NCBI GenBank assembly: GCA_905182995.1
Contig: CAJJDP010000045.1
Location: forward strand, 129,483-193,482
Reading direction: 5' to 3'
Length of the DNA: 64,000 bases
DNA from: Paramecium octaurelia
Taxonomy: Eukaryota > Ciliophora > Oligohymenophorea > Peniculida > Parameciidae
Positions within the stretch are counted from its first letter, which is position 1, and each line of letters starts with the position of its first letter. Under the pieces are notes generated by a model. That model saw nothing but the letters and a program-made list of their open reading frames with translations, made no database searches and was not told where the DNA came from. Positions 37,401-47,936 of this stretch are shown one piece after another. The position numbers were made by a program, and so were the translations under genes.

Positions 37401-40400
37401 ATTCATTAATCTCAATAGAAGGTGGTAGTATATACATGGAAGATGTCTACTTTTATAATATCCACTAATTTGGGATCATAAATATATAGAATTCTCAATA
37501 CATTTCAATGATGAATGTTGGTATATAATATATCAAATTAATAAATGATAATTTAATTCTAATTAACTTAAATAAAAGTAAATAATATCCTATATTTTAG
37601 AATATCAATCTTCCTTAAAATTTACAAATGTCAAATTGGAATCTATTATGTAATTCCAGGGTTTTACTTCAAAACCAATTAGTCCCTCAAGCACTTTAAA
37701 TGAGTTTATCTATAAATGCTTTAAAAATTTGGTTGCTCCAGTTTAGATTTCAGAATTTTACAACTCAATATACTTAGAATTTTACTCAAATAATAATATC
37801 TATAATATTTAGGCTTCAAACCAAATACCTAAGTTTATTATAGGAATCGATTAAGTGTCCAAGAATCATAAATTATATTTTTATTTATTGAAGCTAAATT
37901 CAATTACATGTTAAAATTGCAGTGAAGGAGTCTTCAAAATTACAAACATAGATGAAGTTCAAAATACTACTTTGATTTAATTCAAATCAATAAGTGTATC
38001 TGATAATATGTGTGGAGAATTGGGCTGCCTATTTTTAAGTAATTCAGATAAAAGTCAATTGAACTTATTTTCTTCAAATTCAAACCATAGACAATTAGCA
38101 GATGCATCCTAATTAAGTGAATTAATGCTTTTAGAAATAAAAATACAAGATAGTAAATTTGATAACAACTAAGCTCTGTTTGGAGGAGCCATGTTAATAT
38201 CAGGAGTAAGTACAAATATCAATAATTGTTAATTTACAAACAATTATGCTAATAACACTGGAGGAAGTATATACTATGATTACAAAATGAATACAGAGTT
38301 ATTAATATTCAATTCTTTATTTGCAGACAATCAAGCAAGCATTGGTGGAGCAGTCTTTTTAGGGAATTATTCTATTAACTCACCATCCATTTAAAACAAT
38401 GCATTTTTCAACAATAAAGCATTCATTTTTGGGGAAAATCAAGCCGATCAACCAGTTCGACTAGTATTATAAATTGGAGAGAAAATTTTAGAAACCACTA
38501 ATGTTATTTCGGATAAAAATAATATCACAGATATTGTGAAAATCGATTCATATTAAATTGGAAAGGCTAATTATGAATATATTATGATTCCTAGTGGTTA
38601 AAAAATAATTGAATATTAAATATTTGATGAGACACAATAAGAGTTTATTCCTTATAATTTTACATTCAGAATCCTTGCAATTAATAAGGAAAATGGGCCA
38701 GTAAAAGTATTGGATGGCAGCAAATGTACAATATAAGGAAGATAAGTTTTAAATCAAGTATATGGAGAATTTTATACGAATTATACAAATTTTCCAGAAA
38801 TTTAGTTTAATTCAACCAGCCAAGATTATAATTTAGATTAATTGGTTGTAACATTTTAACCTGAGCTAAATGCTTTGGGATTCCTTTAATTAGAAATTAT
38901 GTGTGATTCAGTAAAAATACCTCAGTTTTCTAAAGATCCACCATATAAATTCTAGAATTTTTTTACAAATTACAGGTTACGGATAAATTTATAAACATTT
39001 TAATGCTAAAGAGGAGAGTATAAGACAGATGATGGAAAATGTAAGCTATGCGATTCCACTTCAGATTAATATACTGTAATTGCTGGTGAAAGATGTCAGA
39101 TCAAAGATTAAATTAAAATGGATAAGGTAACTCCAGCAAGAATTATGCTGAGGCCAGAATATTGGAGACCATCTGAAAGTAATGAAAGGATTGAATATTG
39201 TCTGAATATGCCTTAAAATTGTGTTGGAGGTTGGGACCCTGGAGATGGTTTATGTGATCTGGCTCATGTTGGAGCACTTTGTGAATAATGCGATATTTAT
39301 AATATAAGAGGTTAAGGATCCTACTCAATTAGTTCATAGTATAAATGTGGAAGTTGTACTGATATTGGAGACAACACAATAAAGATTGTATTAATTAGCG
39401 TATGGACCATGATTTCTATATTCTTATCAGTTAAAGGAACAATCCAAGGAGTAGAAAAAATGGTAGCACAGAGAAAATTGTACACAATGAAATAATTTCA
39501 GCTTGATTCAAAAGCAGGACATGGAGGAGTTTTAATTAAAGTGCTAACAAATTACCTCTAGATAATAGGAGCTGTAGCCTTGTTTCAACTCAAACTACCA
39601 AGTGCTTTACAATCTACAATAAGATCAGTTGGTAATCCTGTTGAAGCTATGAGCTATTCTTTGGATTGCTTTTTGGCTAATATTACAGATATCAATATCA
39701 TATATTTTAGAATGATCTGGGCTTTGATAATGCCTATCCTTTATATTTTCACATTTCTCTTGATATATATCTTAGCTGTGCTATTTCATATCACTTAATC
39801 TAATAAAAGTGCTATAACTACAACAGCAATTTACTTATTCACTTACTTATAGCCCACACTACTAGGTGGTTTCATTTCCTTATTATCTTTTCGTAATATA
39901 TCTGGAATCTATTGGGTTCAGGGTAATGTAGCCTATAAATATTTCACTTCACAACACATTAAGTGGATTACAGGATTTGTTCTGCCATTCTCTTTGATCT
40001 TAGGATTGTTCATTCCAATATATATGCTTTTGGGATTGTATAGATAAAGATTTAAATTAGAGGATGAAAATACTAGAAAAAATTGGGGTTATTTATATAA
40101 CGAATATCAACATAATGCTTATTTTTGGGAGATAATCAAGATATTTTAGAAAGGATTTATGATCATTTTTTTAACATTTTATGAAGATTAAATTATCATC
40201 AAAGGAGCCTTGATATTTATGATAGTGTTTATTTATTAGATCTTTACGAAGAAATTTAGACCATATAAATTACGATAATTGAATCTCCTGGATGAAGCCT
40301 TGACTTTGGTTTGTGGTGCTTCCATTGTTATGGGAATGACTATCTATTAAGCTAACAAATCAGACAACCAAGAGATAATATGGCCATTTTATATATTATT

Positions 40401-40842
40401 AATTGCGATAAATGGAATCTTTATTTTTATACTTATTTGGGAAATCTTATGGGCTCAATTAGAGGATCATCAAGACAAATTGGATAAAATAAGGGATAAA
40501 ATCAATATGAAATTCCCTGGCTTAATAAAGAAGAATGTCTTTTTTAACAGACTTTTAACGAATAGAGCTCAATAATAAAGATAAATTAAGAGAAGATTCT
40601 AAAAAATCAAAGCTTATTTGTTTAACATCATTCGTCAACATCCCGGATTGTATAGTTAGCCAATTCCTATAAGTTCAAGTAAAGGTGAAGACAAATTTTC
40701 GTCATCTTCCGAAATTATATTTTATAATGATTTTCCTGGATATCCGAAAACAACTAACAAAATTTATCCAGCCTAACCTTAAAGTTATCACAGTTAAACA
40801 TCCCTTAAATAAAGCGAGGATTTCTAGTAGAAGGAAAATTGA
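31423..40842 (+). CDS. Giant cysteine-rich surface protein with beta-helix-like ectodomain and C-terminal membrane region
   Basis: About 3,000 residues. MFFLYIFSILSLNF is a signal peptide, split near its end by a 23-nt intron. Two laminin-G-like blocks follow (IFLYVNGKKENVQMNQGG; YFTIGGDKFNKNFRGEIRNL). Furin-like Cys-rich repeats come next (CQKCKTNYTLFEGQCYECPY; CTKCKGKDALHDGKCYKYC). The central 1,300 residues are rich in Asn, Ser, Ile and Leu, with recurring short strands such as GGAFYLFTVSNG, GGTLYVDASQS, GGVLFIEPS and GGAVFLGNYS, which suggests a parallel beta-helix. A last Cys-rich module (CVGGWDPGDGLCDLAHVGAL) leads into about eight membrane helices and a cytosolic basic tail. Ciliates carry many such unnamed giant membrane proteins. 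Ligand and function unknown. Several introns are needed and not all were placed. Confidence 0.8.
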
Positions 40843-40864
40843 AAATAAATAAATAATATATAAT

Positions 40865-42121
40865 TCATAAAAATAAAGTTTCATTGTTTATTATATAATA
40901 GGGTACAATTTATGCAATTCTTTGGAGCCATGCATGATTGTACGCTTGTTGTGCAGTAAATCGATCACGAGAAAGTCGTTTCATAAGATTCTCAATAAAA
41001 TCTTTTAATTCTCTTGATGCCGTAAATGGAATCATGAAGCAAGCCTAAGATACAAATATAAAAATTACTGTTTTCATTAACTCTTATTAATTCTCCTTCC
41101 AAGGTGGTTTACCGAAGCATAGTTCATAAGTCAAAACTCCCAGTCCCCAAATATCACTCTTCTTATCGTAGGTTTCACCTTCTAAAATTTGAGGAGAAGC
41201 ATATATGATGGTTCCACATTGAGTTTATCTATCCTCGTCGGGAGAATACACACAAAATGAGAAATCTGCTAATTTGACCTATCCAAAACTTAGAAGGATA
41301 TTATCAGGTTTGATGTCTCGATGGATTACATCTTGATTGTGTATGTACATCAATGCAAACGTTATTTGCTGTACATATTATGCTGCTACTCTCTCTTAAA
41401 ACTTTTTCATGGGTTACATTTGCTAAAGAGAATTCAACTGTCCATGAGAACAATATTCTAACACCAACACGATTTCAGTAGCTACAATATTTTAAGATGA
41501 TTTACGAGTCTAGAAGAAGGTGTACAACTTAGTTATGTTGGGATGTTCGAGAAGGTATTGTATTTTGATTTCCCAGGCTAATTGTGCTTACATATTCTCT
41601 TTAATAATTTAAGATTTTTGAATCACTTTTAAGGCAACCAAAAATCCTGTTTATGTATGTTTTGCAACAAACACTTCGCTGTATTGTCCATCTCCTAGTT
41701 TTTTTATGATAGTAAAATTCTTATATTTTTATTTTGGGTTCTCTGATTATTTGATTGGAGAACTTGCTTAACTAAGAGGAGTTGAAACTTATTTCTTATT
41801 GTTTAATAAACTCTATACTTTTGTATATTGTTCTCGAACATCGGACATTAAGGGAATGAGAGGGATTACAGGAGGGATATCTGATTAAAAGGATAATTAT
41901 TCCACTTTTTTCGGAAATAAGTATTCCTATTTAGATTTCAATGTAGGTTAAATGACCAAGGATTTCTGTGGAAGGATTAACGGGGAATTGCCTATGCTTT
42001 TTAAATCTGTATCAGTTTTAATTGAGTTGGTTTAGTATGTTTGATACTTGGGTTATTGGTCTTATTGAACAGATGCATAATTGGTCCTTGATTTTGACAG
42101 CACCGAATCTACATATGACAT
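40865..42121 (-). CDS. Ser/Thr protein kinase with DFS instead of DFG
   Basis: It starts MSYVDSVLSKSRTNYASVQQ. About 150 Gln- and Ser-rich residues precede the kinase domain. The domain has glycine loop LGDGQYSEVFVAKH, VALKVI (Lys), LEHPNITKLYTFFQT, catalytic loop VIHRDIKPDNILL, then KLADFSFCVYSP where DFG is expected, CGTIIYASPQIL for the APE region, and KKSDIWGLGVLTYELCFGKP. The Ser codon at 41258-41260 is read directly as tca on the coding strand. The overall pattern recalls Aurora-like kinases but assignment is uncertain. The HRD Asp and DF Asp remain, so activity is possible. The C-terminus runs past HAWLQRIA to TGA 40865-40867 after an intron of about 25 nt near 41050-41080. Only 22 bases separate it from the convergent giant gene. 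Confidence 0.88.
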
Positions 42122-42342
42122 AATATTGGGGTTATGCACTGAGGAATTGGGTAATCGAGTATATGTTCTATAAGGCTGATAAGGATAATTCATTTAATTT
42201 AATTACACATCTAATATGATAAGAAAATATTTATAAGTCATAATTGCTTTATTCTTAATATATCACGTTTGTTATAGAATATTGGCTAATTTTAAATGTT
42301 CACTCCTTATTTATAAAATATTTATACTATTATAGAATAAAG

Positions 42343-43356
42343 ATGATCTTAAATGGGAACTTACTAGCTAAAGAAACCATCTCTAGAATTTTCAAGTTTA
42401 TAAATTACCACACCTTGAGTAATCAATCATAAAATTAAGGAACATTCCTCTTTAATGAGACCTGGCTTAGCCATAATATAGGTGGGGAACAATCCTTCTT
42501 CCTTAACATACGTTCGTAAGAAGATAGCTCTCTGCGAGGAACATCAAATACATCATGAACTCTATCATTTTCCAGAGACCATATCCCAAAAAGAAATAGT
42601 TCATAGAATAAAAATTTTAAATTAGAAAGGATCAATAGATGGAATCCTTGTCCAAGTACATTATCTAATTATAAAAAGCTTCCCTTACCTTCTCATTTAT
42701 CTAGGTTGGAAATTTCCAATGAAATAAAACTCAGTAAGGATGTAGATTGTTTACACATGGCCAATTTTCAAAATCTTCTCCAAAATGGTGAGGATAATGA
42801 CATAATACCATGTACACCTGCCGCAGTGCTTCATATATTGGATACCTAGGATATAGATGTGAGAAACCAGAATGTCACTGTGATTGGTCGGAGTCAGTTA
42901 GTTGGATTCCCATTATCTGTACTACTTCTTAAAAGAAATGCCAGAGTTACTATCTGCCACTCTGAAACACTTGTTCAAGAACATGTTGAAAACGTATCTA
43001 AATTATTAAGCCATTCATTAGGCTGATATAGTGATCTCATGTGCAGGTCATAAAGAATTAGTCAAAGGAGAATGGATCAAAATTGGGGCCAAGGTTATTG
43101 ATGTCGGAATTACAAGGATTCCTGGAACCAATAAGATTATTGGTGATATTGAATTCTAAAAAGTTTTCATATCTCTCAATTCTAGGCTCTTCCAAGGGTC
43201 AGTTTCATTACTCCCGTTCCAGGAGGAGTTGGCCCTTTGACTGTTTCCATGTTGTTTAGAAATCTCTACCGAGTTTGGTGTAGATCCAATGGTCTGAAGG
43301 CCAATGTAGATGAAGAGGAAGATGAGTTCGATTATGCCTAAAACTACTAATTCTGA
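42343..43356 (+). CDS. FolD-type methylenetetrahydrofolate dehydrogenase/cyclohydrolase
   Basis: This enzyme interconverts 5,10-methylene- and 10-formyl-tetrahydrofolate. [18 protein letters not shown] matches the family start. [20 protein letters not shown] then KK contains the Tyr and Lys of the active site. [66 protein letters not shown] and [19 protein letters not shown] follow in family order. Three introns of 23-28 nt (after GILVQ, after HVEN, after EFQK) are clear. Between FK and the block [16 protein letters not shown] the frame does not join: a 24-nt intron removes the stop but leaves a one-base shift, possibly in the TTTT run near 42396. Either sequence error or a recent lesion. The domain is otherwise complete. 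Compartment unknown. Confidence 0.85.
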
Positions 43357-43777
43357 ATTACCTTATAATTTAATCACTTTTAAATAAATATTCCAAATTA
43401 ATATAAATTATCTTTCAATTATTTGCATTGAATTAAACAATAATTTAATATTTTAAATATCTGAAATTTTAATCTAATCTATGAAATAGCAATATGAAAG
43501 ATAATTAATTTTGGTTATTTAGAAAGTTAATTACTTAAAATTTTCTTTAATTTTTTTCATTTTCTATTCTTTTCTAATTACAAAGAGGAAGGACCAATAA
43601 ATTGTTGATCAAAGGATTGCAATCTCCTTAATTTGAATTCAAATAATTGTCAATTATTTAGAAAATATAATAAAAAAATAGAAATAATTTTAAAGGCATC
43701 TACTAGTATCGAAAAGATAGCTGAAATATATTGATTCAATGCTTGATAAATTATTAATAATGATTTATTGTATTAAC
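43357..43777. other. AT-rich intergenic stretch
   Basis: This lies between convergent gene ends, so no promoter is required here. A plus-strand stop-free reading of about 80 codons from 43494 has low-complexity Phe/Gln/Asn composition and is not called. Nothing else seen. Confidence 0.45.
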
Positions 43778-45023
43778 TCATGCTTTAGCAATTCTTCCAT
43801 TTAAGAAATCTAAGAATGGTGGAGTTTGGACCACTTACAATGCTTTAGCTAAGACTGCTAATTCTGATTAGACAGATGACTATTGATATATAAGTATATA
43901 AATTTACCACAATATCATCATGAATTTTAAGATTGGCAGAATAATTATTATTTTCAGTTCTTAATCTATCTTAATAAGCTTTAAGATCAGCTTCTCTGGT
44001 TGAGATCAAAGTTTGAACATCTGAAATTCTAACTGTTTTATCTTCTCTTTCTTAATAGAAATCAGCATATTATTAATCAAATACTGCTTTTTCAGCTGTC
44101 AATTATTATGTTCTTAATTCATCTTATTATTTTTAACTGTCTTCATCTTTATAAGCTTTAGTCAAAGCATCAAAGATATTCAATCTTAAACTATTCAAGA
44201 AATCACACATTTCCTTTAATACTTATCTATCTTTGAAATTGAATCCTTCTGTTAAATTAGTTAATGCTTGAATGAATGATGAATATTGATGTCCAAAGTT
44301 CTCAGTATTAGCTTTGACTTATCTTAAAGCTTTGTTGACTTTATGTTTCTATTCATCAGATACTTCAATAAAAGCAGCTCTAACTTCACCACTTTTGAAT
44401 AGATCAGTCAATAAATCTAATGCTTCATCAATATTTCTTAAAGCATCAGTAAATTCTGTTGTGGTCAATACAAATGAATCATGTTATGTATTTCTAGCTG
44501 CTTCAGCTTCTTTGAATGATTAAGCATTATCTGTTTATTTAGCTTTGAGTCCCAATAAGATCTACAATATGAATATTAATATTATATACATCATCTAATT
44601 CATGCAATCTTGGAATCAATTCAGAATTCAATACCTTCTTTTCTCTATTGATATCAAATTCAGCTTGATTGGCTTATGAACTCAGTGAAATAACTTTAGC
44701 ATTATGTTCACTTTCAACAACTTCCCATTGTGTATTTTCCAAATTCAATCTCTCTTCAATTTGACGACCAAAGGCTTTGACTCCTTCTACTAATGAATCT
44801 ACTGCTCCAGTAACTCTCATTGTAACTTCAGCTAAATCAATAACCATATGTCCAATCTTTGATTATGTTAATTCATCTATTGAAGATTAAAGACCTGGAT
44901 TAACATATGAATCCATTACACCTTAATTACTATTTTAGTTAACCAATCTATAACTTACTTCATAACTGTTGTTCCTGAAACTAAGCAAATCAGGGCTAAG
45001 AAAACAATCTTCTAATGAACCAT
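43778..45023 (-). CDS. Trichocyst matrix protein (TMP) family, second locus
   Basis: It starts MVHQKIVFLALICLVSGTTV, a signal peptide. A 29-nt intron follows directly (GTAAGTT...AAATAG). The mature chain is acidic coiled coil: LAEVTMRVTGAVDSLVEGVK, WEVVESEHNAKVISLSSQAN, then after a 28-nt intron LLGLKAKQTDNAQSFKEAEA. The pair LTNLTEGFNFKDRQVLKEMC and DFLNSLRLNIFDALTKAY is the family's L..L....N.FD.L repeat type. A last 28-nt intron precedes the tail VQTPPFLDFLNGRIAKA and TGA. About 386 residues, complete. Its sequence differs from the TMP at 27187-28286, so these are distinct family members. The copy at 45304-46549 is identical. Confidence 0.87.
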
Positions 45024-45302
45024 AGATGAATTCGTTTTTTATATAATATAATGTTTCAGAGTTTTATAATATTGAATGTGAATAATCTTTTTTTTTAGGA
45101 ATCTTATTTCCAATTGCATCAAAGAAATAGTTGATTACCAAGCTACTATTGGTTTATACATATATTTTATAGGAGAATGATTATTTAATGTATTTTTAAT
45201 TATGAAGGAGTAAAGTTTAGTGTTTGTAGTGAGTTTGGAAGGTAAGTGTCGATTAGGATTAAAGTTACAAGTGGGATAAAGATTGTATAGAAAAAAAGAT
45301 TT
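43778..45302 (-). repeat. First copy of an exact 1,525-bp direct duplication ending at N
   Basis: Bases 43778-45302 match 45304-46828 base for base as far as compared, separated by N at 45303. The unit covers a whole trichocyst matrix protein gene plus its upstream region. Its left edge falls on the gene's stop codon. As at 8324, the pattern points to an unmerged contig overlap. Confidence 0.88.
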
Positions 45303-45303
45303 N
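45303..45303. other. Single-N assembly join
   Basis: One undetermined base between two identical 1,525-bp segments. Same type of scar as at 8324. Confidence 0.9.
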
Positions 45304-46549
45304 TCATGCTTTAGCAATTCTTCCATTTAAGAAATCTAAGAATGGTGGAGTTTGGACCACTTACAATGCTTTAGCTAAGACTGCTAATTCTGATTAGACA
45401 GATGACTATTGATATATAAGTATATAAATTTACCACAATATCATCATGAATTTTAAGATTGGCAGAATAATTATTATTTTCAGTTCTTAATCTATCTTAA
45501 TAAGCTTTAAGATCAGCTTCTCTGGTTGAGATCAAAGTTTGAACATCTGAAATTCTAACTGTTTTATCTTCTCTTTCTTAATAGAAATCAGCATATTATT
45601 AATCAAATACTGCTTTTTCAGCTGTCAATTATTATGTTCTTAATTCATCTTATTATTTTTAACTGTCTTCATCTTTATAAGCTTTAGTCAAAGCATCAAA
45701 GATATTCAATCTTAAACTATTCAAGAAATCACACATTTCCTTTAATACTTATCTATCTTTGAAATTGAATCCTTCTGTTAAATTAGTTAATGCTTGAATG
45801 AATGATGAATATTGATGTCCAAAGTTCTCAGTATTAGCTTTGACTTATCTTAAAGCTTTGTTGACTTTATGTTTCTATTCATCAGATACTTCAATAAAAG
45901 CAGCTCTAACTTCACCACTTTTGAATAGATCAGTCAATAAATCTAATGCTTCATCAATATTTCTTAAAGCATCAGTAAATTCTGTTGTGGTCAATACAAA
46001 TGAATCATGTTATGTATTTCTAGCTGCTTCAGCTTCTTTGAATGATTAAGCATTATCTGTTTATTTAGCTTTGAGTCCCAATAAGATCTACAATATGAAT
46101 ATTAATATTATATACATCATCTAATTCATGCAATCTTGGAATCAATTCAGAATTCAATACCTTCTTTTCTCTATTGATATCAAATTCAGCTTGATTGGCT
46201 TATGAACTCAGTGAAATAACTTTAGCATTATGTTCACTTTCAACAACTTCCCATTGTGTATTTTCCAAATTCAATCTCTCTTCAATTTGACGACCAAAGG
46301 CTTTGACTCCTTCTACTAATGAATCTACTGCTCCAGTAACTCTCATTGTAACTTCAGCTAAATCAATAACCATATGTCCAATCTTTGATTATGTTAATTC
46401 ATCTATTGAAGATTAAAGACCTGGATTAACATATGAATCCATTACACCTTAATTACTATTTTAGTTAACCAATCTATAACTTACTTCATAACTGTTGTTC
46501 CTGAAACTAAGCAAATCAGGGCTAAGAAAACAATCTTCTAATGAACCAT
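45304..46549 (-). CDS. Trichocyst matrix protein, identical duplicate of 43778-45023
   Basis: Same start, introns and stop as the copy at 43778-45023, with no difference noticed. It should be counted as one gene unless read depth shows two. Function and domain reading are given under that entry. Confidence 0.6.
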
Positions 46550-46828
46550 AGATGAATTCGTTTTTTATATAATATAATGTTTCAGAGTTTTATAATATTG
46601 AATGTGAATAATCTTTTTTTTTAGGAATCTTATTTCCAATTGCATCAAAGAAATAGTTGATTACCAAGCTACTATTGGTTTATACATATATTTTATAGGA
46701 GAATGATTATTTAATGTATTTTTAATTATGAAGGAGTAAAGTTTAGTGTTTGTAGTGAGTTTGGAAGGTAAGTGTCGATTAGGATTAAAGTTACAAGTGG
46801 GATAAAGATTGTATAGAAAAAAAGATTT
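45304..46828 (-). repeat. Second copy of the 1,525-bp duplication
   Basis: Identical to 43778-45302. To the right it continues into unique sequence leading to the surface-antigen gene, while the first copy is continuous to the left with the FolD gene side. Confidence 0.88.
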
Positions 46829-46933
46829 TTTGGTATCAGATAATCAAAAATATTTCAAATAAAGAAATGGAAGAATTGTAATGAATTATTGTTTATTGAT
46901 ATAATTGATTCTAAGAGTAATATATATAATATA
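46550..46933. other. Shared upstream region of divergent genes
   Basis: This gap separates the starts of a minus-strand TMP gene and a plus-strand surface-antigen gene, so both promoters should be here. It holds T-rich runs near 46613 and a GA-rich tract near 46735-46800. No motif I can name. Confidence 0.45.
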
Positions 46934-47935
46934 ATGAAACATTTGATATTGGTTTTGCTTCTTTTAAGTGGGGTGTTGATTGGGAAAGAGATCAATGTTG
47001 GGAGTGACTACGAATGTGAATGCTTACAACTGATGGTGCAGGATGACTGCATAAAATAAGGTTGTCAGTGGAAGGATGGAGTATGCCAAGTGAAGTTAAA
47101 ATAGGAGATAATATATGAAGGAGATAGTGAAACATTTTGTTCTCAATTTAATTAGCAGAATTGTAGTAGTTAATCAGGATGTGCATTTTTGGTTGACAAA
47201 TGTGTTGAGTTTAGTGCATGTAATGTATATCTACAGATTACAAATGAATTATGCTAAGCAATATCTCGAAAGTGTATAACAGACGGAGAGAAATGTGTGG
47301 AAATAGGACAGTGTTCTGATTACAAGACAGCTTTATCATGTGGATAAGATACAGAAGGGAACTATTGTTATTGGGAGAATGAGATTTGTTAAAAGAGTTT
47401 GGAATGCGGATAATTGCCAAAATCATTGAAAAGTGATGCTGAATGCAGAGAAGTGAATAGTGATTGTACAGTGTCATCTTAAGGTGGATGTTAATTGAGT
47501 GGATGGGCTTGTTCAAATCAGGAAGGTGAATAACAGTGCGTTTGGGATAGATTCATGCAGGTGAAATGTAATTGGAATGGTGTGTCTTGTGCCAACAGAT
47601 CATGTTAATCTGCTCCCATCAGTATAAAGAATAATGAGGACTGCAATTCTTATTTATAAGGATGTATCTTAACAAGCGGTGGAGGGTGTGTTGAACTTGG
47701 AAATTGTGTGGATATCACAACTAGTGAAGCTTGTAATGTTGATAAGAATGGCAAATAGTGTTATTGGAAGGATTCATAATGTGTTGAGAAAGTTTGTAAC
47801 AATGCATCTGAATTATTAAGAACATTCGAGGAATGCTAACAATTCTTAAGTGGTTGTGTACCTAATTTGAATGGTGGTTGTCATACTTATAGTAGATGTG
47901 AAGATTTTATTGATGAAACTAGTTGTTAGAGTGGA
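46934..47935 (+). CDS. Cysteine-rich surface-antigen-like protein, cut at N
   Basis: It begins MKHLILVLLLLSGVLIGKEI, a signal peptide. Over 330 residues carry regularly spaced Cys with aromatic or Trp neighbours: CIKQGCQWKDGVC, CVEFSACNVYL, CSDYKTALSCGQDTEGNYCY, CQQFLSGCVPNLNGGCHTYS. Repeats of about 60-70 residues with around eight Cys fit the Paramecium surface antigen (immobilisation antigen) domain. In Paramecium such proteins are GPI-anchored on the cell and ciliary surface and are expressed one at a time. The reading is lost at N 47936. After the N the same frame meets only about 20 codons before TGA and no further Cys repeat, so the next contig probably does not continue this gene. Confidence 0.82.
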
Positions 47936-47936
47936 N
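47936..47936. other. Single-N assembly join inside a gene
   Basis: An undetermined base where Cys-rich coding sequence changes abruptly to very AT-rich sequence. Probably a scaffold join; no duplication is seen around it. Confidence 0.75.
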
